Shown: positions 1 to 6,759, counted from the first letter of the stretch. The stretch is DNA of 11,179 nt from JBBTXL01 sp038062295 (GCA_038062295.1 JBBTXL010000021.1:1-11179); one strand, 5' to 3'. Notes: a model not told the origin generated them from the sequence alone. Numbers and translations: made by a program.

Positions 1-325
1 GGTCTTCCATGGCGACTTTGACCGTGCGCTGCCCTGGGTCATGAGCGAACGCCGATATGCGTTTTGTTTTTGAGAACGCTTCCGGCAAGAGGTGCAGCGC
101 GGCGTCGTCCAGTGGGGTGGTATTGAAATTTATCGTGGGGATGTTGAGATATCCCGATACGATCTCGCCAAAGTACGCCTCGGTGATGTCTCCCTTGCCG
201 ATGAGAACATTCTCAACGGTACGGTTCATGCGCGCGGCTTCCTGACGCGCGGCTTCAAACTGTGCGTCGCTGATAACGCCCGAGCCGGTAACGATCTTTT
301 TCAGGTTTTGTTCGGAAATATGCAT
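1..325 (-). CDS. pilB: Type IV pilus assembly / type II secretion ATPase, PilB/GspE family, N-terminal MshEN domain (partial)
   Basis: The reading frame starts at ATG 325-323 and is still open at base 1, giving 108 residues (MHISEQNLKKIVTGSGVISD...). The pattern fits the MshEN (T2SSE_N) domain found at the N-terminus of PilB/GspE hexameric ATPases. It has a helical first part ('VISDAQFEAAR', then a 'LIGKGDITEAYFGEIVSGYLNIPTI'-like stretch interrupted here for brevity), followed by 'LLPEAFSKTKRISAF' and a strand 'VKVAMED'. In the family this domain leads into the ATPase core that drives pilus extension. The core lies outside the window, so Walker motifs cannot be checked and a GspE or MshE assignment is equally possible. 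An AAGGA (333-329) sits just before the start and overlaps the upstream gene's stop; six bases separate the two genes, which implies cotranscription. A prepilin gene lies nearby on the same strand. Confidence 0.85.
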   Translation of the reverse strand, partial: MHISEQNLKKIVTGSGVISDAQFEAARQEAARMNRTVENVLIGKGDITEAYFGEIVSGYLNIPTINFNTTPLDDAALHLLPEAFSKTKRISAFAHDPGQRTVKVAMED

Positions 326-331
326 CGTTCC

Positions 332-940
332 TTATATGGTCAGTTTCCACAGCACAAAGTAACTTGTTGCGGCGTTCCCGAGCAGCAGCGCGAGCGGGAT
401 GCCCGCCAGGAGCGCGCCGGTGATAACGACCGGGTCGGAAAAGTTTTTTTGCTTCACCCCCTTCCACACCAGTATAAGCACCGTCAGGAGCGCGACAATG
501 CCACAATACACCACATAGTTCGGCCAGCTGACGATGAGTGCGGCAAGCAGGAGGATATATGTATCATATTCCACAAACAACTCTCGTTTAAAAAACCGAT
601 TTGCGCCTCGTGCGGCACCATATGTCAAAATTCCGGCGATGGCCGCAAAAAGAACCGGCGCAATATGATTTTTCCACATACTGTACGTAAACCAATCAAG
701 AGATTGGTAGGGCGGCAAGAACAGTTTGCCGAAGGGGTCTGTTTTGTACGCGTAGTATTGTACAATAATCTTTGCGGCGGCCAGCACGACTAAAAACGCG
801 GCGAAAAACCACAGAAGTTTTTTGAGTGTTCCCACCGTAAGCGTTCCTTTTATATAATGCCAGCCGGCCCAGGCGAGCATGACCATACTCACTGCGGCGG
901 GGGCATAGAGTGTCACGGCATTGGCGATATCAAGTTTCAT
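332..940 (-). CDS. Hypothetical polytopic membrane protein upstream of pilB
   Basis: This 202-aa protein (MKLDIANAVTLYAPAAVSMV...) has no domain I recognise. It is strongly hydrophobic, with about five or six likely membrane spans near residues 8-30, 41-62, 90-110, 128-157 and 170-195. A positively charged loop ('RGANRFFKRE') lies around residue 110-120. Its stop is six bases from the pilB start, so the two genes form one unit. That context suggests an inner-membrane role connected to the pilus or secretion machinery, but this is inference from position only. The start ATG at 940-938 follows a TATAAT (964-969) by 23 bases and has no clear ribosome binding site. Confidence 0.75.
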   Translation of the reverse strand: MKLDIANAVTLYAPAAVSMVMLAWAGWHYIKGTLTVGTLKKLLWFFAAFLVVLAAAKIIVQYYAYKTDPFGKLFLPPYQSLDWFTYSMWKNHIAPVLFAAIAGILTYGAARGANRFFKRELFVEYDTYILLLAALIVSWPNYVVYCGIVALLTVLILVWKGVKQKNFSDPVVITGALLAGIPLALLLGNAATSYFVLWKLTI

Positions 941-963
941 ATAGATAGAAAAGCACTTTGTCC

Positions 964-969
964 ATTATA
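964..969 (-). promoter_or_regulatory. Putative -10 box for the membrane protein/pilB unit
   Basis: The minus strand reads TATAAT here, between the upstream terminator and the start codon at 940. No convincing -35 box lies 17 bases upstream, because that region overlaps the T-rich tail of the terminator. It gives a leader of roughly 16-17 nt. Confidence 0.4.
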
Positions 970-981
970 TCTCATTTTGAT

Positions 982-1015
982 GAAAACAAAACACCCCGCG
1001 CGTGCGGGGCGTTTT
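982..1015 (-). terminator. Intrinsic terminator after the prepilin gene (possibly bidirectional)
   Basis: A six-base-pair GC-only stem pairs CCCCGC (994-999) with GCGGGG (1004-1009) around a four-base loop. On the minus strand it is followed by TGTTTTGTTTT. It lies 14 bases beyond the prepilin stop at 1029, so it separates the sensor/pilin operon from the membrane protein/pilB unit. On the plus strand it is followed by GTTTTT, so it could also act in that direction. Confidence 0.8.
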
Positions 1016-1028
1016 TGGCGTCACTGGT

Positions 1029-1730
1029 TTATGTCAGAGGACTTGCGAATGTCGGAGCGGTGCTCGGCAAGATGTTTAAGTCGGTGCCGACCTCATATCT
1101 CATGGAGGCATTCCCGCCGTCGGTTTTCGCCTTATTGTCCGTTATGGATGGTTGGCCGTAGGTATCGCTTTCCAATGTCGCGTCTATTTCAAATGTGTTG
1201 TTCGTTTTGCACCCGTACCGGTAATACAAGCTGTCAATGCCCATGGCTCCCGATGCGGTTCCACCGGTATTGACGGGATCTGCCGGCAGGCGCTCAATTG
1301 GCGCTCCGGAAGAGAACGAGGCAAAACTAATAGCGGGAATCCATCCGGTGCCGTCATTATTGTATGCTGTTGTGGATGATGCCGCAGTGTAACTTTCGGT
1401 TGCGGGGTTTGCGGCGGTCCTGGTCGTGTTTGTCGGACTGTCTATGGTAAGCGATATCCTGATCCGCGGTTCACCTCCGGTTCCGGCAAAATTGGTCGGG
1501 CTGCAACGTGGTACTCCCCCGAGGCTATTATTTGCCCTGTCCTGTAGATAGAGCGACAGCGCGGTTTTCATTGTGGAGAGGTCCGACATGCGCTGGACAT
1601 CGCGCGATTTTTTCAGGATCTCAACCGGATTAATGAATAACACGACGACCAGCGTCAGAATTGCCAGGATCGTGATGACGATCAGCAATTCCAGAAGCGT
1701 AAACCCTTGCTTGCGCTCGGAAGATATCAT
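1029..1730 (-). CDS. Type IV prepilin-like protein
   Basis: A 233-aa prepilin. It has a short basic leader (MISSERKQG) with the prepilin peptidase site G9/F10, the conserved Glu at mature position 5 (E14, 'FTLLELLIVI'), and a hydrophobic helix to about residue 35. An 'INPVEILKKSRDVQRMSDLSTM' type continuation follows (written here as the family's hallmark, in part), typical of Parcubacteria pilins. The C-terminal 170 residues are rich in Thr, Ser, Asn and Gly. They carry two Cys ('PRCSP', 'YGCKT') that could form a disulfide. Family knowledge says such proteins are cleaved by PilD and assembled into pili or pseudopili. The gene follows a receiver-domain gene by 33 bases and ends at a terminator. 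No Shine-Dalgarno sequence is visible before ATG 1730. Whether it is the major or a minor pilin cannot be decided here. Confidence 0.9.
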   Translation of the reverse strand: MISSERKQGFTLLELLIVITILAILTLVVVLFINPVEILKKSRDVQRMSDLSTMKTALSLYLQDRANNSLGGVPRCSPTNFAGTGGEPRIRISLTIDSPTNTTRTAANPATESYTAASSTTAYNNDGTGWIPAISFASFSSGAPIERLPADPVNTGGTASGAMGIDSLYYRYGCKTNNTFEIDATLESDTYGQPSITDNKAKTDGGNASMRYEVGTDLNILPSTAPTFASPLT

Positions 1731-1763
1731 AGGTACATATAAATAATAAGCATCTTTAGTATA

Positions 1764-2156
1764 TTACATCGGGCCGTGTTTCTGCAAGATGTTTTCCACA
1801 TGCTGAATGACGGACTCTAGTTTCACGTTACTTTTTACCAGAAAGTCAACGGCGCCAAGCCCTATTCCCTTCTTCATGTCGGCCTCCTGCCCGAGGTTGG
1901 ATAATATAATAATAGGAATGTGGTTGAGCCGCAGGTTTTGTTTGACGGCCTCTAAAACTTCAAATCCGCTTTTTTTAGGGAGCATGAGGTCCAGGAGCAC
2001 GACATTCGGCACGACCTCCTCCATTTTTTTGATCCCCTCTTCCCCGTCGTAGGCGGCATGCACGGAATAGCCCAACAGTCCGAACTTGGTCTGATAGATC
2101 TTGTTCAGCATGAGGTCGTCCTCCACGATAAGTATTTTAATATCTTTCTTATCCAT
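1764..2156 (-). CDS. Single-domain response regulator (CheY-like receiver)
   Basis: A 130-aa stand-alone receiver domain starting MDKKDIKILIVEDD. The acidic pair is E12-D13/D14, the phosphoacceptor is D56 ('VVLLDLMLP'), the Thr/Ser switch position is S86 ('IIILSN') and the conserved Lys is K108 ('FLVKS'). It has no output domain, so it probably acts by protein contact, for example on a pilus motor or other partner (inference). A longer frame opens at 2228, but residues before M(2156) overlap the upstream gene's end and do not resemble the family; a -10 box lies between 2228 and 2156, so I start at 2156. The cognate kinase is probably the histidine kinase first in the same operon, two genes upstream. 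Confidence 0.93.
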   Translation of the reverse strand: MDKKDIKILIVEDDLMLNKIYQTKFGLLGYSVHAAYDGEEGIKKMEEVVPNVVLLDLMLPKKSGFEVLEAVKQNLRLNHIPIIILSNLGQEADMKKGIGLGAVDFLVKSNVKLESVIQHVENILQKHGPM

Positions 2157-2166
2157 AGATACAGTT

Positions 2167-2175
2167 ATTATATCA
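2167..2175 (-). promoter_or_regulatory. Putative internal extended -10 promoter for the response regulator
   Basis: The minus strand reads TGATATAAT (extended -10 form TGnTATAAT) just after the stop of the Wzy_C gene, with the TGA being that stop codon. The A of the start codon is 10 bases downstream, which predicts a leaderless or nearly leaderless transcript. The -35 position (GGGGCA) is weak. A single operon transcript is also possible. Confidence 0.45.
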
Positions 2176-3609
2176 CAGACCCCGTTCGCTGCCCCTTTTC
2201 TTTTCCCGTTCAAACAACGCGATGGCATTTTCTACGAACGGCCGGTTGAACGAATCATACCGGAGCGCTTCTGTTTTGAGAGAATTATCAAGGGTGCCCG
2301 TCGCGGCCGCATGGGTAAAAAGCCGGTTGGAAAAATATGCCGTGAATAGCGGTTGGTAATGAAAAATGGCAAAGAGAATAAACACACACACAACGACGCC
2401 CCCCGTAGGGACGAAGGTAAACGGGCGCAACGGAACCGCTTCTTGTGCCTGCGCACCCAGCAATGCGAGAAGAAAGAAAAATAACAGCGCAGTTGCGAAC
2501 ACTTCAAAGAAGAAGAATAAAAACATCACATATGATACGCCAAGTCCCCAGAACAAGAACCTGTCTTTTTGTTCCGAAAATATCCGGTGCACACTGCGCT
2601 CCGCGGCGTACCACATGAACAGGTATGCCATAAGCCCGGCGATGCCATAACTGACCAGGAGTTCCAAAAAGATATTATGCGGCTTGTCGAAGGTTTCCCC
2701 TGTATGCGCGACCGGTACGGAAAATTGTTGTGCGCCGTGACCGATGAATGGGCGTTCCGCAATAACACCGATGCTGTGTTTCCAGACGAAGAGCCGGCTC
2801 TGTGTCGTCGTGCGGTCAAGGATAGGATTTGCAAAGAACAGGAATGCTCCCGCGATGCACAGCACACTACCTCCTGCCGCCAGCGTTATGCTCCTGCCCC
2901 CCCACCGCTCTTTTGCATATGGATACGCGGCGACCAACAGTCCCAGCATCAACCCGGTCGTCACAGCCGCACTGTTTGCAAGGACTGCGACAACCACTTC
3001 AAAGACAGCAATGGTGTACCACAGAATGTGCCAGTTCGCGCGCGTTTCACCGCGCGCGAGATACAGCGCGCAGAATATATGCATTGCAAGGTATGCCGCA
3101 AAGAATGCAGGGTTGCCGATCGTTGAAAATATTTCCCCCATCGGGTCACTCACGAGTGGTAGCGCAAACCATTGTGCAACGCCATACCAGGCGGTGAACA
3201 GACTCGCCCCGACCGAGAACCGCAGAGCGGAGAGCATCATGTTATGTGTGAATGCCGCGCGCAGAACAAAAAAGAACAGAGCAAAGTGCAGGAGCGGAAA
3301 CAAACCGTCCCCCCGCGCGCTGGAACCCCAAAAGCTTTGTGTGATGTCCACGCTCACGAGCGTTGCAAGCGCCGCAACGCCGCACAGCATACCCACAGCG
3401 ATGACGAGTCGGTCCATCAGGACGGGCACAAGCGCTCCCCGGTGTTTCACGGAAAACGCGAACACCAACGCCATGAGTTCAACGGCAATTTCAAACAGCT
3501 CCATTTTACCGAACGTGTACGGCTCGAACAACGGGAAAAATATCGGCGGAAGCGCCGGTATCGTCAGAACGAAAAAGACGAGTCCCGCGATAATACGCGT
3601 ACTATTCAT
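2173..3609 (-). CDS. O-antigen ligase / oligosaccharyltransferase-like membrane protein (Wzy_C family)
   Basis: A 478-aa protein with roughly 11-13 hydrophobic spans. The central Wzy_C region runs from about residue 160 to 340. It has 'STIGNPAFFAAYLA' (162-175), 'SRLFVWKHSIGVIAERPFIG' (271-290, with R272) and 'KPHNIFLELLVSYGIAGL' (309-326, with H311). An Arg and a His in these places are the conserved functional residues of the family (WaaL, PglL/PilO). The family transfers a lipid-linked glycan to lipid A-core or to proteins, or polymerises glycans, at the outer face of the cytoplasmic membrane. The C-terminal tail (about 60 residues) is short and helical and lacks the long TPR extension some relatives have. 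The start overlaps the end of the preceding gene by 8 bases. Being next to a prepilin makes pilin glycosylation a reasonable but unproven substrate. Confidence 0.85.
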   Translation of the reverse strand: MNSTRIIAGLVFFVLTIPALPPIFFPLFEPYTFGKMELFEIAVELMALVFAFSVKHRGALVPVLMDRLVIAVGMLCGVAALATLVSVDITQSFWGSSARGDGLFPLLHFALFFFVLRAAFTHNMMLSALRFSVGASLFTAWYGVAQWFALPLVSDPMGEIFSTIGNPAFFAAYLAMHIFCALYLARGETRANWHILWYTIAVFEVVVAVLANSAAVTTGLMLGLLVAAYPYAKERWGGRSITLAAGGSVLCIAGAFLFFANPILDRTTTQSRLFVWKHSIGVIAERPFIGHGAQQFSVPVAHTGETFDKPHNIFLELLVSYGIAGLMAYLFMWYAAERSVHRIFSEQKDRFLFWGLGVSYVMFLFFFFEVFATALLFFFLLALLGAQAQEAVPLRPFTFVPTGGVVVCVFILFAIFHYQPLFTAYFSNRLFTHAAATGTLDNSLKTEALRYDSFNRPFVENAIALFEREKKRGSERGL

Positions 3610-3865
3610 CCAAAGAAATATCGGGATGCGCTGCGAGGACCGACTCCACGATCATGTCCGAAATGCTGCCGGCAAACGAAGCATATGCCTGTGTGACTTG
3701 TACAAGCGCCGTTTTCGGGTCTCCGGTCAGGGACAGCACATCACCGTTTTGCGCAACTTTGATTGTCGGGATCTTTTGTGCGATGGAGAGCGCGACGGTC
3801 GGCCCCATGACATCAATATGTTTGCGGATGATCGCGGCAATGATTGTAGTATATTCGTTTTCCAT
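3602..3865 (-). CDS. Small hypothetical protein between the kinase and Wzy_C genes
   Basis: An 87-aa protein (MENEYTTIIAAIIRKHIDVM...) that I do not recognise. It is soluble and probably mostly helical, with a short strand-turn 'VAQNGDVLSLTGDP' near residues 38-50 between two helical parts, and an acidic C-terminus. Operon context supports it being real: it starts 6 bases after the kinase stop, and its last codons overlap the next gene's ATG (ATGAATAG arrangement, 8-base overlap), which suggests translational coupling. It could be an accessory or connector protein of the two-component pair; this is inferred only from position. Confidence 0.7.
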   Translation of the reverse strand: MENEYTTIIAAIIRKHIDVMGPTVALSIAQKIPTIKVAQNGDVLSLTGDPKTALVQVTQAYASFAGSISDMIVESVLAAHPDISLDE

Positions 3866-3871
3866 ACGATT

Positions 3872-5749
3872 CTAGAATGATGCCGGTCGGATGACCTTTT
3901 GCGGAGCGCTTCCCAACAGCGGCAGCGTCAAAAAGAAGGTTGTTCCTTTTCCTTCTGTGGATTCAAACCACAGCTTCCCCCCCGACGCTTCAGCGATCTG
4001 TCGCGCGATGTAGAGCCCCAGGCCCGTTCCGTCTGATTTTGCGACGTTATCCGCGCGGAAGAACTTTTCAAAGATACGGTGTTTTTGAAACTCCGGAATG
4101 CCAAACCCGTTGTCCACTACTTTCAGGAGAACGTGGTCCGGTTCCAGCGACAAGGTCATCGTGACCTTTCCGTTCTCCGGCGTGTATTTTGAAGCGTTGG
4201 TCAGGAGGTTTTGCAGTACCTGCCAGATGAGCTTCGGGTCCACTGCGACGCGCGGCATGGCCTCGGGATATTCAAATGAAAACTCCTGCTTTCGTTTTTT
4301 AAACATCGTGTTGGTTTCCGGCAACATGCTCCGGATGAACTCGACAAGGTTTGTCGGCGTCGGCTCAAGCGTGATCTTCCCAGACTCAATGCGCGAAACG
4401 TCCAGCAGGTCGTTCACCAGCGTGATAATGCGTTCGTTGGAATTATAAATGTCGGTGAGCACTTCCTTTTGTTTTTCGTTGATCGTGCCCAAATCGCTTC
4501 CCAACAGCATTTCCAAAAACCATTTCATGGATGAAAGCGGCGTACGGAGCTGGTGCGAGGTGGTGGAGATGAATTCCGATTTCATCGCATCGATCTCCTT
4601 TTCATGGGTGATATCCGAGAGCACGAACGCAACGGCATAGATCTCGTTGTTCGAGTTGAGGACCGGGCTCGCGGTAATCTTATAGAACGCGTGCTCCAAT
4701 GATATTTCCGGGAATGATTTTTCTATTTTTGTCCGGGTAACCTCGTCCATCGCGCCGCGCAGGTCAAAGATGCCGTAGAGCGAATGAATAACGTCAAGCA
4801 TGGATTCCTGGTGTTCGGCGAGACGCAGGATCTTTTGCGCTTTGTTGTTCATGACGAGCATCTCCCCCGCCGTACTCGCCATGATCACGCCGTCGGTGAT
4901 GGATGCAAGCATACTGTCAACCTTCTGCGACTCGTGCGCCACGATGGCGCGGATCTTGCCGATGGTCGCCCCTGCGTGTTCCACGATGTTGTAGAGAATG
5001 GAAACCGCCGGTTCGGTATAGAGGCCAGGCTTGAGCGATGCGACATTGATGATGCCGACCAGTTTCCGGTCAATGACCATCGGCACGTTGAAGAACGACC
5101 GCACGTGGTCGCGCGCCGTTTCGTCGAATATGTTCCCAAAGTAGGTTGTTCTTATCTTTTCTTCCGGAATATGCATCCCTGTGACGGACTCGATCGCGAA
5201 CAGCATTTTTTTCTTCGCCTCCTCGGCGAATCGCTTGTTCACCGAATCTTCCAGATGGCACTTGAGCGTTGCCGTGCCGTCGGGGTTTATAATAATGTAT
5301 GACACGGTGCTGTAGGGCACGATCTTTTGAAGCGACCCCGCCGTGATCTCAAGGATCTCCTCCGTGGTGAGCGATTCGCTGATGCGCTCGGATATTTCGC
5401 GCAGCACCGCCGTTTGGTACGCGCGCTGGGTGATGTGCGAGTCGCGGTCCGCGAGCATTTTTGCCATGTCGTTGATGACGGCAAGGTCGGGGTTTTTCGT
5501 CGCGTCAACACGCGCGGTATAGTCGCCCCAGCCGATCTTGCGGAGCGTGAGGATTGTTTCGTGAAGGTTTGCGAGTGCGGCACGGAACACAAAAGCGGCG
5601 CAGGCAAGGTTGGTGATAATGATGGCGGTGGTGCCCAGCAGCACGCCGGGCGTTTCATGGAACCAGGCGCCCAACAGCGTGACGCCGGCGGTCAAGGTAA
5701 ACAAAAAGCCGATCTTTTTATTGAGAGATAGTGAGAACGATGCGCCCAT
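3872..5749 (-). CDS. Membrane-bound hybrid-sensing histidine kinase (HAMP-like, GAF, PAS, HisKA, HATPase_c)
   Basis: A 625-aa sensor kinase. Two membrane spans lie at about residues 12-30 and 34-57, followed by a HAMP-like linker (58-105). A GAF-type domain occupies about 115-265, ending in 'VPMVIDRKLVGIINVAS'. A PAS-like domain follows at about 275-385. The HisKA H-box has the phosphorylated His at H399 ('STTSHQLRTPLSSMKW'). The ATPase domain shows the N-box ('QNLLTNASKY', N518), G1 'DNGFGIP' (547-553), 'FEKFFRADN' and G2 'DGTGLGLYIARQ' (573-584). The periplasmic loop between the two spans is only a few residues, so sensing is more likely within the membrane or by the cytoplasmic GAF/PAS modules. 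It is the first gene of the operon. The likely partner is the CheY-like receiver at 1764-2156. Confidence 0.95.
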   Translation of the reverse strand: MGASFSLSLNKKIGFLFTLTAGVTLLGAWFHETPGVLLGTTAIIITNLACAAFVFRAALANLHETILTLRKIGWGDYTARVDATKNPDLAVINDMAKMLADRDSHITQRAYQTAVLREISERISESLTTEEILEITAGSLQKIVPYSTVSYIIINPDGTATLKCHLEDSVNKRFAEEAKKKMLFAIESVTGMHIPEEKIRTTYFGNIFDETARDHVRSFFNVPMVIDRKLVGIINVASLKPGLYTEPAVSILYNIVEHAGATIGKIRAIVAHESQKVDSMLASITDGVIMASTAGEMLVMNNKAQKILRLAEHQESMLDVIHSLYGIFDLRGAMDEVTRTKIEKSFPEISLEHAFYKITASPVLNSNNEIYAVAFVLSDITHEKEIDAMKSEFISTTSHQLRTPLSSMKWFLEMLLGSDLGTINEKQKEVLTDIYNSNERIITLVNDLLDVSRIESGKITLEPTPTNLVEFIRSMLPETNTMFKKRKQEFSFEYPEAMPRVAVDPKLIWQVLQNLLTNASKYTPENGKVTMTLSLEPDHVLLKVVDNGFGIPEFQKHRIFEKFFRADNVAKSDGTGLGLYIARQIAEASGGKLWFESTEGKGTTFFLTLPLLGSAPQKVIRPASF

Positions 5750-5758
5750 ACTGTGAAC

Positions 5759-5787
5759 AGTATATCACGCCGCGCCAGGGCGAGCAA
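5759..5787 (-). promoter_or_regulatory. Promoter of the kinase-pilin operon
   Basis: On the minus strand, TTGCTC (5787-5782) is followed after exactly 17 bases by TATACT (5764-5759), with the extended form TGATATACT. The start codon begins 9 bases after the -10, so transcription would start within a few bases of the ATG and the mRNA would be leaderless or nearly so. A 36-bp palindromic motif lies 23 bases upstream of the -35 box. Confidence 0.65.
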
Positions 5788-5810
5788 AATGACGGTACCG
5801 TTTTTGGAAT

Positions 5811-5846
5811 GGGCACACTTTTGCGTATATACTTGATTTTGTGACC
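5811..5846. repeat. Palindromic 36-bp motif, copy A
   Basis: It starts GGGCACACTTTTGCGTATAT and ends TTTTGTGACC. It matches copy B (6093-6128) at 35 of 36 positions and shares the outer CACA...TGTGACC arms and the TTGCGT-TATAC core with copy C. As a palindrome it is imperfect. It sits between the kinase operon promoter and the 3' end of tRNA-Arg. It is either an operator or a dispersed repeat. Confidence 0.8.
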
Positions 5847-5876
5847 GTACTGGGAAGTGAAACGAAAAGTTTTATG

Positions 5877-5948
5877 TGCCTCCGCGAGGAATCGAACCTC
5901 GGTTACGAGATCCGCAATCTCGCGTCCTATCCACTAAACGACGGAGGC
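5877..5948 (-). tRNA. tRNA-Arg (anticodon GCG)
   Basis: A 72-nt cloverleaf. The acceptor stem is GCCTCCG/CGGAGGC with discriminator A. The D-arm is GTTT...GGAC, the anticodon stem CGAGA/TCTCG encloses loop TTGCGGA, and the T-arm is CGAGG-TTCGATT-CCTCG. The anticodon GCG reads CGC (Arg). The 3' CCA is not encoded (A is followed by CAT), so the CCA-adding enzyme encoded at 6862-8298 is needed. Most bacteria use ACG here, which is edited to inosine by TadA. A GCG anticodon would avoid that step (see findings). Confidence 0.93.
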
Positions 5949-6092
5949 GTTCGGCAGGCGAACCGGTGGATCCAACCATGTCCCGTCCGCAAAACAACAA
6001 GACGGTGCTCCGCGAACCGCTCCACACTCACCATGGCGAATCAACAAACCAACATCCCCACATCGTAGTAAAAACCCGCCGAAAAATCAACA

Positions 6093-6128
6093 GGGCACAC
6101 TTTTGCGTATATACTTTATTTTGTGACC
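6093..6128. repeat. Palindromic 36-bp motif, copy B (upstream of the PaaX/Cas2-like gene)
   Basis: Identical to copy A except one base. It ends 10 bases before the proposed -10 of the downstream gene and covers its -35 region, so a protein bound here would control that gene. This is the geometry of an autoregulatory operator. Confidence 0.8.
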
Positions 6129-6138
6129 GGTGGAGATC

Positions 6139-6144
6139 TATGAT
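6139..6144 (+). promoter_or_regulatory. Putative -10 box of the PaaX/Cas2-like gene
   Basis: TATGAT lies 12 bases before ATG 6157. The -35 zone falls inside palindrome copy B and has no strong consensus hexamer, which fits a regulated promoter. Confidence 0.4.
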
Positions 6145-6156
6145 ATCATGGGTAGT

Positions 6157-6714
6157 ATGAAAAACCTCCGCACACATCAACTGATACGATTTCTTGCGAT
6201 TGGCAGCGGCGTTGTCGTGCTTTCCCTTGCGGCTCCCATGCTCCCCCACCTTCTGTTGCAAGCGTACCTGCGGCAGAAAAAGTTTGAGCGAAAGCGTTTT
6301 ACACAGGACCTGAAACGGCTCAAGCGGCGAAACCTTCTTGAGGTGCGCCCCACAGCAGACGGTCGCGTTGCGCTCGCACTTTCTAAAAAAGGAAAAAAAC
6401 TTGCGGAGCGGTACGATATGGAAACGCTTACCATTGAACCGCACAAACATTGGGACGGTACCTGGCGACTGGTGATGTTTGATATTCCCAGCACATTCAA
6501 CAAAGCGCGCGACGCGCTACGCAGGAAATTAAAAAACATCGGGTTTTATCAACTCCAGAAAAGTGTTTTTCTTCATCCGTATCCTTGCGAAAAGGAAATT
6601 GATATTCTTGGAGCGTATTGGGGAGTCCGAGACTTTATCGTGGTGATGCATGTTTCCCATTTTGAGGGTGAAGAAAAATTGCAACGCTACTTTTCTGTAC
6701 GCCGCGCGCCGTAG
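6157..6714 (+). CDS. PaaX-like regulator with Cas2-like C-terminal domain
   Basis: A 185-aa protein starting MKNLRTHQLIRFL. Residues 5-95 look like a PaaX-type winged helix. They have a hydrophobic first helix (about 10-35, unusually membrane-like), a basic recognition segment ('KRFTQDLKRLKRRNLLEV', 46-63) and a wing ('TADGRVALALSKKGKKL'). Residues 102-180 match the PaaX C-terminal/Cas2 ferredoxin-like fold, 'WRLVMFDIPSTF...KARDALRRKLKNIGFYQLQ' (abridged), with D109 at the Cas2 Asp position and 'QKSVFLHPYPC' after it. Such genes in Patescibacteria are often labelled Cas2, but there is no CRISPR array or cas1 here. A regulator is more likely, possibly with nuclease ancestry. A GTG at 6130 in frame would add nine residues; I prefer ATG 6157 because the -10-like box lies between them. 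Three palindromes around it are probable binding sites (inference). Confidence 0.8.
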   Translation: MKNLRTHQLIRFLAIGSGVVVLSLAAPMLPHLLLQAYLRQKKFERKRFTQDLKRLKRRNLLEVRPTADGRVALALSKKGKKLAERYDMETLTIEPHKHWDGTWRLVMFDIPSTFNKARDALRRKLKNIGFYQLQKSVFLHPYPCEKEIDILGAYWGVRDFIVVMHVSHFEGEEKLQRYFSVRRAP

Positions 6715-6721
6715 AAATATC

Positions 6722-6759
6722 CGGTCACACATTTGCGTCTATACGCAAATGTGTGACCG
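6722..6759. repeat. Perfect 17-bp inverted repeat (palindromic motif, copy C)
   Basis: Left arm CGGTCACACATTTGCGT (6722-6738), four-base loop CTAT and right arm ACGCAAATGTGTGACCG (6743-6759) are perfectly complementary. The inner 36 bases (6723-6758) are the symmetrical version of copies A and B. It starts 8 bases after the PaaX/Cas2-like stop. It could also help end transcription, but no run of T follows directly. It lies 66 bases upstream of the cca -35 box. Confidence 0.9.

Noticed and set aside
92..793. 233-aa plus-strand open frame
   Set aside because: Antisense to the PilB N-terminal domain and the membrane protein, both of which have coherent features; its translation is Cys/His/Arg-rich without a recognisable fold.
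1791..1799. TTTTCCACA as a DnaA box
   Set aside because: One mismatch to the consensus, inside the receiver coding sequence, and without partners nearby.
2744..3880. 378-aa plus-strand open frame
   Set aside because: It lies antisense to the Wzy_C and 87-aa genes, gives a low-complexity sequence with no domain or membrane logic, and has no initiation signals. The minus-strand genes explain the region.
5841..6160. Plus-strand open frames across the tRNA-Arg region
   Set aside because: They read through tRNA-Arg on the opposite strand and through repeat copies A and B, with no sensible product.
6093..6759. CRISPR array next to a Cas2-like gene
   Set aside because: The three repeat copies are 282 and 630 bases apart, are palindromic, and have no regular spacers; no cas1 or other cas gene is present.
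6722..6759. Palindrome copy C as a simple intrinsic terminator
   Set aside because: No T-run follows, and its sequence is shared with copies A and B, which are not placed at gene ends in the same way; an operator or repeat role fits better, though it may also slow transcription.
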